Part shown: positions 13,371-31,248 of the stretch, in pieces
Layout: every line of letters begins with the position of its first letter
How positions within the stretch are numbered: the first letter of the stretch is position 1
Assembly: GCA_040954595.2 (NCBI GenBank)
Contig: CM082591.2
Span: 6,138,001-6,202,000, forward strand
From: Balanoglossus misakiensis
Taxonomy: Eukaryota; Hemichordata
Length of the DNA stretch: 64,000 bases
Direction: 5' to 3'
Notes under the pieces: model-generated
Seen by the model: only the letters and a program-made list of their open reading frames with translations
Told to the model about the DNA's origin: nothing
Databases searched by the model: none
Position numbers and translations under genes: made by a program

Positions 13371-14379
13371 AACTGCTGCCGTATTTTTCTTCATAGAGGG
13401 GGTAAATTATTGATTTGTTGAAGTCAATAAGAGACGTAATTCCTGAAAATAAACATCAAAAGCTTTTAAACCCAACTCTCTGGACCTGACCTTTGACCTC
13501 AAATCGATTAACATGACAAATAAGCACTTAATATGGGGGTAATAAAATACGATAATGGCAAGCAACGAAATGCATTTCTAGGGCAACTTTTTTCACTGCA
13601 TTAAAATGACTCTCAGAAAGCCCCATTATTCAAGTTACAAATTAGTAACTGTTTGCGTGGTTTTGCCCGTGGCGTCGTACTCATCAGCCAAAGCTGAAGT
13701 ATTTTACAAGAAAGTAGTGAGTCAAGTTCTCGTAGGTTGTCTGAAGACTTCAGTTTCAAAATCCAGCGTCATCATGCATACTGATGATAAAAAAGTAAAT
13801 GAAAGGATTTGAAGTTAAATTGAACGCATGTTCAAATCACAATACATGCCTTTTTGGTATACATGTATTGTGAATTGGAATGTTTAACTAATGTTTCTCC
13901 CCACTTGCTGGAGCATAACTGAACTTGCGTTTTACGAACCGGTGTCGACAGTTTTAGCCGTTCCATGTTGTTTCGGAAAAACAAAACTTTTGGCAACTTT
14001 AGTTTTCATGATAATGATTCGTTTTTAATGGTCACTGTACTTCGGGTCGTGCTTTGTATAATTTGGTTCGTTTGACCGAATCGATTGACATGTGCCTCGA
14101 AAATGCGTTCATTTATTTTGAGTTTTGCTCGATCAAATTTTGATGAGTCATCCATAGTAAACATGTATTTTACCTATGAGTAAAAATAGTAATCTTTCCA
14201 GGAATATACTTCCGGGGAAAATAATTTTCTACATATTTTGTAAATATTTTTTTTCTGAAAAAAAATACACAATTACGCATTTTGAAGGAGATTTTATTTC
14301 ATTTTGCATTTTACAAATCGCCAACATTAGCCCACAGAAATGTGATAATAGCTTCTTCGCGTACATCCTACCAGTGGAG

Positions 14380-14525
14380 GCTTTCAATAGAGGGCGCTAT
14401 ATAGTGCAGGGCCCTTTAAAAGCGTCCGCAGCTGTCCGCATGGTAAACAGTTGCACACCGAGCGCGAGCAACGTGAACCCGGAAGCGTGTCTCCCAAGGA
14501 CTTCTTTTCAAACAACCGGCCGGCC
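14380..14525 (+). promoter_or_regulatory. Likely core promoter and 5' UTR of DUF885 gene A
   Basis: TATATAG (about 14397) and TTTAAAAG (about 14414) are TATA-like. GC content rises sharply from the AT-rich upstream DNA towards the ATG. No transcript evidence; placement rests on position and composition only. Confidence 0.4.
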
Positions 14526-21695
<7,170 letters not shown>

Positions 21696-21902
21696 GTAAG
21701 TAAATACAAAAATGGTTTCAATGCAAATGACTTAGTATACTGAAGCAGTCAGTTGCATTCAAGCTTAACTGGCTGGCTGCTCGTACGGTCGGTCCGTTGA
21801 TCCGTTGATTGATTGATTGATTAGTTGGTTGACGAAAAATATTGAAGTATTAAACTAGTCGTATAAACTGAATCAAAATACTGATACATGTAATGACAAA
21901 GG

Positions 21903-21906
<4 letters not shown>

Positions 21907-21990
<84 letters not shown>

Positions 21991-22265
21991 CCTCCCTCCC
22001 TCCCTCCCTCTCCCTCCCTCCCTCCCTCCCTCCCTCCCTCCCTCCCTCTCTCCCTCTCTCTCTCCCTCTCTCTCTCTTTCTCTCCCTCTCCCTCTCTCTC
22101 TCTCCCTCTCTCTCTCCCTCTCCCTCCCCTCCCTCCCTCTCCCTCCCTCCCTCCCTCCCTCCCTCNNNNNNNNNNNNNNNNNNNNNNNNNNNNNNNNNNN
22201 NNNNNNNNNNNNNNNNNNNNNNNNNNNNNNNNNNNNNNNNNNNNNNNNNNNNNNNNNNNNNNNNN
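21907..22265. other. (CT)n/(CCCT)n tract ending in a 100-N assembly gap
   Basis: A CT/CCCT tract from 21907 to 22165 runs into exactly 100 N (22166-22265), the usual placeholder for a gap of unknown size. The gap lies where three exons of DUF885 copy A and one of copy B are missing, so its true size is probably several kilobases. Confidence 0.92.
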
Positions 22266-22670
22266 TAAAGCGTAAAGGTTATACAGAGTGACCTACTTTT
22301 GTATTTGAGACGTAGCTAGACGCCTGCTTTGTTCAGGCAGCGGACACTCTTTACAAATGTGAAACGGGGGCATTTGAACACATCTTCCACTCACCTCAAA
22401 CTGTTCACACGTATGTTGTGAGTTTTAGCGGAGAAACACAAAACGTGACCTGCAGATATACGCTCTCATCAGTGCGTATAATGTACTGTGTATATCGTGT
22501 CGTACACGTCTGCAGTGTTTGAGTGATTGTTTGCAGTTAGAAAGTGTTGCTACAAATGCATAATAGGTGTAGCATATCGCCCAACTCTGAACATCATGTC
22601 ACATCAAAACCATCGCCTTTGTTATATGTTACATCCTTTCATAATCTTTTTGTGACTTATTTCCACCCAG

Positions 22671-25600
22671 GAAACATGCCAATCATTCTTGCGCCGTGTA
22701 CTCGAATTGCAAGATACCGATTTATGTGAAGATGACGCCGTCAACATGATCATTCTGAGAGAGGAACTTGAAACGTATCTACATGGATATGATTTTAAAG
22801 GGTGGGTGCGCTAGTCAGTTGTTTTACTAAAGTAATCACCATGCCACCGTACGTGAATGCACATGTACGTCAAGCGAGTAACAGCCGCCATAGACTCTGT
22901 CAACCATGTAATATCACGTTTTCCTATGTCACGTGGTACGGTCTCAGCCAATCAAGAGTATGTGAGGTGTAATCAATTTGTTTCGTAACCGAGTACTTTC
23001 TCTGTAGTTACTGCAAACCCGTTCTTCGTAATGAAGGATATCCGGTGCAATTTGGACAGAGTTGTCAACAATATGAACTACCGGAATGGAGAGGATTACG
23101 ACAAGTTGTTCTCAAGACTAGAGCAATTTCCACAACAGGTATACATACAGTTGAGATATTTATCTAAATATACTATTAGTTGGAAGGGGTCGTCGCGTCG
23201 CGTTTGTTTGTTTATGAACAGTACAATTCATCCACAAATCCCTGAAATTAGATAATTCTTAGAATGAACGCAGCAGCCAACCATAGCGTAGACTGGGCAT
23301 GACAGCAACTGATGATCCTAGTAATAGGTCGTGGCGACTGCATGAGGTTTGTGCTAGTATGGGGAGGACATATTCTCATCACGGGGACACCCACACGGCG
23401 CGACGACCCCTTCCCTTTAATGTGTTTTAGTGTGATTTATGTGCCATGTATACAAAGCTTGGGCCAAAAAGTATTTCTGTGTCAACCTTTGTTTCCGGTA
23501 GGTGGAAAGCTTTATTACATTGATGCGGCACGGAATACAAGAAGGAGTTGTTCCTCACGTGATAGCAATGGTAACTATGCAACACCTTATGCAACTCTAT
23601 GGAGTTTTTTTCTTTCAGTGGTAAACATAAGGTTTGCACCACAAAAACATTCACTGTCAACAAAAGCTAATGCGAGAACCAGGGATTGAAAATTGTCCAA
23701 TCAATTTCTTTATTTCCCGTGCAATGCAGGACATAGCAGTAACTAGTTTACAACAGCTGTTACTGCAGAGCCCAGAGGCCACTTCGTTCTATCGACCTTT
23801 CCTGCAACTGAACGATCTGAAAACCATCCCTTCTGAAAGGTACTTTCTCTAGTTATTATAACAAAGAAAACTCATATACACCAGCGTTGGCCATTTAATA
23901 TTCATGATCTTGAAAATCATACCGTGATTACGAAGAAATACAAGATGATTACTAACTCGTATTAACAAATTTCTCACTGAGAAAATATATGTTGTTTGCA
24001 ATTTTTTGAATTATTGGGTAAAAGTGCCTCAGATATCAGATATTCTTTTCAAGGGGAATGTTTAGAGCTTTAGGAGCATGTTTTTCGCGTTTGATATTGC
24101 CAACACTACAATTTTATATCTGGCACTGGTAATAAATACAGTTTCTGTTTTTACTCATCAGGAAATGTGAGATTGGAAGGAAAGGTGCCCAAATGATTAA
24201 GAATGAAATACTGGGCTCGTTTCAAAAGCTACTAGCCTTCCTGCAAGAGGTAGGATATTGCACCTTTTAATTCGGATTTTATCTACGATTATTATCGCAC
24301 ATACATGTAATGAAAATGTGCAATAGTTTTGTCGTTTGTGGGAATTCATAGTGATAGTCTGACAGGATTATCCCAACATACCATCAAGCTATGTTACCAC
24401 TTTTCACCCATTTCCAAATGAAAAAAAACACAGTGTCAATTCCTCAACCAAAAGACCAAGCGTTTCAGTAAAAAAAGAACAGTCGCAAATAATACCACCA
24501 GCACTGTTCTTCCACGATCCGAACATCATTTTCTTTTCAATGTTTGCTTGATCAAGTAACATGCACTACTTATAACGAATAAGACGTAAAGTCAAATCAT
24601 TGAAGGGTATATCGACATGTTTATGTTAAATAAAGAAGTTATGTTACAATGTTCGAAAAAGAGTCAGTCTGACGTCACCATTCGCTTTTCTTCCGAGTAC
24701 AATCATTGCGAATGACAACTGTGTACAAAAAACTAGGTGAGTGTTGAAAATCTCGCATGGTCGACACAATTTCAAGAGGAAGATTGTTGCCATGGTTAAG
24801 AAATGGGAGTTCATAAGCTAAAGTGATATTCGTTAATTCTGATACTTTGTAACAGTCAAAAATAAAAAATGTGTAAGAGTTGATTGACTTTAATATGTCA
24901 ACTACTAAGGCAGAAATGTTTGCCCAAAAGAAGTCATGAATTACAGTAAACATATTTCTTCTATCTCTTACTACAGTGAGTTGTCGACTTTTTACCCAGA
25001 ATGCAATTATTATAATGAGATTTGACCCCCTAGCACAAAGTGAAAACCTATTTAAGGCAGAAACAAACAATGACTCTTTCGACATGTCTTATCACAGGAA
25101 TACATCCCAAATGTGACATCAGATATTGCCTGTGTATCCCTGCGTCGAGGCAAAGCTCTTTACCAGGCCTGCTTGAAATTTCATTTGAACTATGACCTGA
25201 CTCCGCAGGAAGTGCATGACATTGGTCTGCAGGAGGTCGAAAGGATTAAAGCGAATATGCAGAAGGTGATGCTAGAGTTAATGATTTTTTTTTGCTGAAG
25301 GTGGCGCTATTGGTATAATATGCTTTGATATCCTCGAGTGGTTTTGTTTATGGCTTCAATGTTTTGAAAATATAAGATGGTATGGGGTCACACAGGGACC
25401 ATAAGACGTTTCTGAAACGTCTCAGATAAAATACTGGCGTAAATTATCATGTGTGAACGGTCCTGAATCATCCCAGTGTGACCGTGGTAAAATACAGTTC
25501 TGGATGTGATATCACGGATTTTCAGTGGGTGGCACACGCGAATAAAAAATGGCGCCACCATGTGTTCTTTAGAACGCTCAAATACGCCATTTCAGCCATA

Positions 25601-28600
25601 TATGGGCGTATGTAAATTGGAGGTGACTGTATACCTTTAATAAGTTCATAATTGGCTGCAGCTTTTGATTGAAACATGCATTAACATTCTGAGTATGAAA
25701 TATGTCTTACTTGTCTAGGTACTCTCGTCTTAAAGTAAATCTGATTATTGTTCCAATCTTACTGAGTTTTATTCCTGGCGAATGTTTTTCATCCCGGTAT
25801 CCTTCAGAACTGTATATCCTGATTTTGTAGGTTATGAAAGAAGTTGGATTTGATGGGAATATCGCCGAATTCTTTGAATTCATGCGGACAAGTAAACAAT
25901 TTTATTATGACACAAAGGTAAGGTTGTTGGGGGTATTCATTGATAAAATTGCGTGGTGGTAAGTGGATGTTCCAGTCACGCCAATAATATAATGCAATAT
26001 ATGATTCTTCGCTCATTGCATGAACTAACGAGATTTTGTTAACTACCATAGCAATGGGCCGCTTTGTACATGTAATATTTCAATAGAGTAGGCGTTGAGT
26101 AGTTTGTTGAATTTGCAACTTTCGTTCTGTTTAACACGACGGGCCGTGTGTTGCTTGTCCGGTGTCACGTGAGAATCTCGTCCAATGAACGTCTTAGCCA
26201 TTCGAGATCTCGCAGGGTCTCGCGGAGTTCGAGATTGGGCTATTGCGCATGACCAATACCCGGTTCCTCAATTCATGGCAAAATCACCGACGGTATATCC
26301 AATTGTGTTTTCCCGGTGCTATTTTGATGATGGACTCATCCAGGAAGATCTACTGAATGGATTTCGTGACATTATGGAACGAATACGCCGAGAACTCCCA
26401 CGGTACTTCAGAAATATCCCAAACGTGGAACTGAGGCAAGTTGGCAGTATTTGTTTCAAATGCAATTACCCGGTTCCACGGAATTCGCAAAAGTGGAATG
26501 CTTAAAGGAACAAAGTCTCTCTCTCGCTGCCTTTTTTCCCCATTAATTATGTTTGATACAAGACACTGTTTATGTTTATGTACATGTGTATATGTAGTGA
26601 ATAAATGATCAACCACACAAAACTTCCATCCCACTTGTATGATATGAGAGTAAAAAATCGCCCAAAATGAATAAATGGTAAAGAACGATTATTCATTTTG
26701 GCGAGTTTTTACTCTCATATCCTACAAACGAGATGGAAGTTGTTTGTGGTTGAACGTTCATTTGCTATATATCCACATGTAGAATAACAAACAGTGTCTT
26801 GTATCAAATATAATTAATGGAAAAGGGGAAGCGAGAGAGAGACTTTGTTCCTTTAAGGCTGTTAGTGATTTTATCTTGAAGAAAAGATCGCCAATGAAGA
26901 GGGAATCGTTTCCCCTTCATATTGTTTCCACACTAAACTTCAGTAGATTCTTTTTGTACATATGCTTCACGCAAACCATTCTCTATATCGCGTTACTCAA
27001 CTTCACACACAGCGCTGACATAACCTAAACTACTATGAATCACCACTGGAGACGCGTTGGCAATAATAATAAATTTATTTATAGTAACAAACATGGAATT
27101 TTAGAAGCAAAATGACAATCGCTTTGCAAGCATACAGCTCTATGTAATCATCAAATATGTCGTCACATTTATGGCAAGTAAAATTAAGCTATTAATCACA
27201 TTTCCATACATTCACTTCCCTTTAGAGTACAGGATATTACGTACAACTCGAAGAATGCTAATTATGCACATTACATTGGTCCATCGCTGGACGGAAAGAA
27301 ACCAGGGACAGTTTTTGTAAACTGCTACAACCCCGAGTCCAGGTGATATACAATTCTCACAACTGTAGTTTTATTGTCTCTTCTGTACTACTGTATAACA
27401 CTTTATTTTCGCGAGTTAAAATTTTCACGATATCGAGAGAGGCCAATGTTTCGCGAGTATTAATTTTCGCGTTCTCTTAGTTCATTCACCTCGTCGTTAT
27501 CTTAAAACAAATTACGCGACTATTTACATCGTTATCTTAAAAAAAATACGCGACTATTTATTTTCACTCTATTTTGGCTCTCGCGTATTTGGCGAAAATT
27601 TATTTCTCGCGAAAATAAAGTGTTTTACAGTATTTAGAGATTGTTTTACCCGGTTTGTTCCACTGTACAGTCTTACTTCCAGGACACATAACTTTGAAAG
27701 AAACACGCCACAACACGTACTTCATTTTTTTTTCTCAAGGCCAAAATATGAAATGATGGCGATAGCACTGCATGAAACAGAGCCCGGCCACCACCTTCAA
27801 TTCTCGTACAGTTATAGCATGGACAACTGGCCTGGCTACCGACGATGTAAAGATGAACGGCAGTATTGTATCACGCCTTCCCGGTTTCCGCACCATTGTG
27901 CCTACATAGAGGCGAGTACCACATAAAGTATTCACATGATGACTGACAATGAGGGCAACAGTGTTTTTTGTAACACAGCATCATTTCGATCAGTTTCTGT
28001 CCGGTACTGTTGTCCCGTCTTGATATAATTCCGTGTGTGGTGTGTTACAAAACACATGACGACTGACATATTCGAGCAAAAGTGTATTTTTGATGACCAC
28101 GGGACTGCTAGTCACTACTAAAACAGTCTTGTTTTTCCCGAGGGCATAGCCCGAGAGAAAACAGACTGTTCTGGTGTGACTGGCAGTCCCGAGGTCATCA
28201 AAAATACACTGTTAGCCGAATATGCCAGTCATCATGTGTTTTATAACACACCAAACACGACACACAGCACATCCAGGCAACAGTACTGGGCAGAAACCGA
28301 TCGAACTGACGCCTTAGGGAACAGTTCGAGATGACCTAGGTCACGTGAGGGCGTATTGACGAATAAGGAATTGTTGTCAAAGTGGTTGAAGAAGCGCATG
28401 TGCAGTGGACGTTTTGGGGGGAATCCTTCAAGCCATATTACAATGGCTGACATTAGAACGAGTCAGTGGTGTTTTCACGAATGTGAAAGGGTACGCCCAT
28501 ATGAACATGACCTTCTAGTAACCACAAGATGATAACGCTATATTACAGTGATGTGATTCAATGCAATGTTCTCTTTGATGACTATATAAATAATCTTTGT

Positions 28601-30204
28601 CGACCAATGCATTAACAGTACCAAAGCTTATCTGGTGACATTTTATTTTTCAGGGATGGGGAATGTACTGTGAGTTTCTTGGTGAAGAGATGGGAATGTA
28701 TGATGATCCGTACGCCTTGTAAGTTAAAACTGTAGCAATAGTATATTTGAGAGCTTGCGTGATGCAGTCACGGTATATGTTATTCAATTACTTGAGATTT
28801 TAGTATGCGAAAACATTTAAATGTCGCGCCTATACAGAGTGGCGGGGCCCATTTGTCCTTGTACAGCGTATACCGGCTAACATCTGTGTCCTTATCGAAG
28901 TCAGCTTTGTGTGGCGAACGATTCCGTTTTTAAAACAATGCCTGTCCATTTATCACACACTGATTGCAAAACACAGCTAATTGAAGAATCTCCATCTTTA
29001 GATTTGGTCGGTATAGTCAGGAAATGCAGAGAGCCTGTCGTTTGGTTGTAGACACGGGAATCCACGCCTTTGGTTGGAGTGTGGAACGAGCAGCTGATTA
29101 TATGCATCAGAATATGCCTATGGCGCGTGAACTGATTATTATTCAAATACACAGATTTATAGCTTCCCCCGGACAGGTAAGAGGAAATAGACGTTTTTTT
29201 CCCGTTCAATGCGAGATCTCGCGAGACTTCATTATTTACAATAGCATGGGGTTAAAGTGAACCCGTCCTCGCGCCGCGCTTGCGCACTGGGTCAATAGAT
29301 TTTACCCGTGTGGCCAGTGAGTCCCACGCAACGACGGCCCCACTCAACAGACTCAGTGCGCAAGCGCGGCGCGACGACAGGTTCCCTTTAAGGTTCCTTC
29401 TCAAGTCACTATGAAACGAGAATATTTGCAGGATTTAACAAAACATGTAGCTTTTGTGTCGGTTAATACATAAATACGTTAGGCCGTGTTGTTGGTCATG
29501 TATCTCATGATTATTCCCTGCCATATAAATTGGCTAACCACGCGAGATCTCGCAGAGATCTCATAAATGCTCCATCACATCTCTTTTCATCGCTTTACAC
29601 CGTTGTTCCTGAATAGGTTACTAGACGTCAGTATTTGTTTGTCTTGTCAACTACATGTATGTTGAACGTCACCAGAGAAGCTGTGGCAAATACCAAACCG
29701 TGAAAACATAATTATCAGAATTGTTTGTTTTTGGCAGTATACTCAACGGTATATTTGCTTAACCTAATAGCCAATAAAGTTACATCTTTCCCTCTTCATG
29801 TAATAGGCATGTGCATACACCATTGGCCTGATGAAAATCAAAGAACTCCGGCAAAGGGCCCAAGATAGACTAGGTATGTTGCAGTTTAATTAATTCAGGA
29901 TAAAATTGTGTAAATCCGAGAGTTCTTCCTTGGCAAGCTAGCAGCCAAGCATCATGACTATACATATTTTATTCATTGTACGATTTCATTTGCAAATATT
30001 CCAAACATGTATCAGTAAAGTTGAAATTTCAATTCTCAGTTTGTTCTACCTTCGTAATTTTATCAATTGTTTCATTTTTTTTCAGGAGACAAGTTTGATA
30101 TTAAAGACTTCCATGATGCGGTCCTATCTTGCGGAATGGTACCACTGACTGTACTGGAATTGCTTATTGACAAGTACATCGAGAAAGCAGTAAAGACCGA
30201 ATAA
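22671..30204 (+). CDS. DUF885-family protein, copy B (5' exon in gap; frameshift in exon 3)
   Basis: Fourteen exons match copy A exon for exon and then continue: 22671-22801, 23008-23138, 23502-23570, 23730-23839, 24162-24249, 25098-25265, 25831-25917, 26344-26435, 27226-27342, 27740-27911, 28654-28718, 29002-29176, 29807-29873 and 30086-30204 (TAA). Motifs are RRGKALYQA, HETEPGHHLQ, CEFLGEEMGMY, RACRLVVDTGIHAFGW, GQACAYTIGLMKIKELR and DFHDAVLSCGMVPLTVLE, a full DUF885 C-terminus. Eight of the eleven comparable exon lengths were matched exactly to copy A, 28654-28718 is one codon shorter, and 23008-23138 has one extra base near 23036 that breaks the frame. Two donors are GC rather than GT (after 26435 and 27911). 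The first exon, homologous to 14526-14690, is absent and presumably lies in the gap. The gene may be functional with a sequencing error, or a recent pseudogene. Predicted role: an uncharacterised metallopeptidase-like protein. Confidence 0.85.
24700..25065 (-). repeat. Interspersed repeat, copy 2 (inverted relative to 8441-8815)
   Basis: Diverged reverse-complement partner of 8441-8815, in the intron before DUF885 copy B exon 25098. Shared words include the CCATGGTTAAG flank, CAGTGAGTTGTCGAC and CCCAGAATGCAATTA. Confidence 0.55.
26506..26852. mobile_element. TTAA-type MITE, family 1, copy 2
   Basis: The 347-bp palindromic element starts AGGAACAAAGTCTCTCTCTC, ends with the complement (GACTTTGTTCCT), and is flanked by intact TTAA on both sides (26502-26505 and 26853-26856). 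TTAA duplication is the hallmark of piggyBac-type transposition. It lies in the intron after a GC donor of DUF885 copy B. Confidence 0.88.
27389..27632. mobile_element. MITE with CACTTTATTTTCGCGA termini
   Basis: TACTGTATAACACTTTATTT at the left matches, as reverse complement, AAATAAAGTGTTTTACAGTA at the right. The interior contains a direct duplication around CGCGACTATTTA. It lies in an intron of DUF885 copy B. The superfamily is uncertain. Confidence 0.78.
27985..28305. mobile_element. Long imperfect palindrome (foldback MITE)
   Basis: Arms run from TTCGATCAGTTTCTGTCC to the complementary CAGAAACCGATCGAA. Inner matches include TTTTTGATGACC with GGTCATCAAAAA, and AAAACACATGA with TCATGTGTTTT. 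About 320 bp in total, in an intron of DUF885 copy B. No clear target duplication was seen. Confidence 0.72.
29256..29387. mobile_element. TTAA-type MITE, family 2 (GC-rich)
   Basis: A 132-bp element with ends AGTGAACCCGTC and GACAGGTTCCCT, and extended inner arms around GCGCCGCGCTTGCGCACT. It is flanked by TTAA at 29252-29255 and 29388-29391. A possible fragment with GGCGCGACGACC then CCCTTTAA lies near 23397-23422. Confidence 0.82.
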
Positions 30205-31248
30205 TACACTCGCGTTTGTATTGATAGGTTAAGATGACACTGAATTCTGAAATCTGGCTGAGAAGTACAACGATTAAACATTAGAATAATATTCACAGTG
30301 GGGCGTGGAACGAACAAGTCGAAGACCACGCGATCTTGTCTACTAACCCAACTGCATATCCACTGGTGCATGGCGCTGTACAAATTCTGTTACACTATGT
30401 TACTATATACTACGCCATCACTCTGAGCCAGCCGACCGTGTTATAGGCTACCTACCCACTTAAGACCGGGTGGTGTTACTAGCTGGCTACTAGCTTTCAA
30501 ACAAATCTGCCATCGGTAAATTAGACACAGCCTTTTCACACACAACTGCTTCAGAATAGAGTGTTGGCCGTGAAAAGCCTGTGTGATATTTGATTACCCA
30601 CAGCACTGTATGGTAGCGGAGAAAGATAAGAAATAGCTAACGTGTGTTAGTTAAATTGTTACGAGGATAAGTCGCCACAGAAACAATCGTAGATTTTCGT
30701 TCGGTCACACGGACCAGCTGAATGGCAAATCTTTGGGTATGACCACAATCGCGTGAAGGTTGTTTGTTACACAGCGAAGCTGTTCCGAAGCCTCGTAAAC
30801 AAATCTCACCAATGCACACGCATTTCGAAGTTCGGAAGGTGTTTTCACTCACAAAAATGCAAAATCAGCATCGATGCCAGCAATTCCATGTCAAAATTCA
30901 TACCTGCTATCCTGTCTTTGCGTTAATAAGGATCCTATATGTTCAGGGCGATTTCTGTGGGACTCATGCTTTGTACACGCTCAGTCGACCTTCCCGGACA
31001 GTCTTGAATGTAGTGCTGTTGTTATTGGCTATCTATACACACATTCTCAGTAGGCAACCTATCACAGTGCCGCTACTTTCCAGCGGCATATGAAGTAGAG
31101 CGAAAGTGGATGTGGTTTCATGACTCCCCCTTTCTCTAAGTCAAAGGAGCAGTTCGCCGTTTAACAACCATCACGCAACTACTGTTGCGTGATGGTTGTT
31201 ACGCGAGACAGGAGAACGGTCGTTTTCGGATTGCGGGCAGGACTGACG
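30205..31248. other. Convergent intergenic region with a 38-bp perfect hairpin
   Basis: The 3' flank of DUF885 copy B (plus) faces the 3' flank of the lectin-like receptor gene (minus). No coding signal was seen. At 31163-31200 AACAACCATCACGCAAC and its exact complement are separated by TACT, giving a 17-bp stem. Confidence 0.6.

Larger units (their letters stand above)
11185..14379. other. Repeat-rich intergenic region between divergent genes
   Basis: I see no coding exon with conserved content. The stretch next to 11184 may hold the GPCR 5' UTR, because a CACTCACAG acceptor lies about 25 bp upstream of its ATG on the minus strand. The rest contains microsatellites at 12473-12607, 13037-13169 and 13267-13370, a short perfect hairpin at 13230-13270, and AT-rich DNA from 13400 to 14380 without recognisable features. 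Confidence 0.6.
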
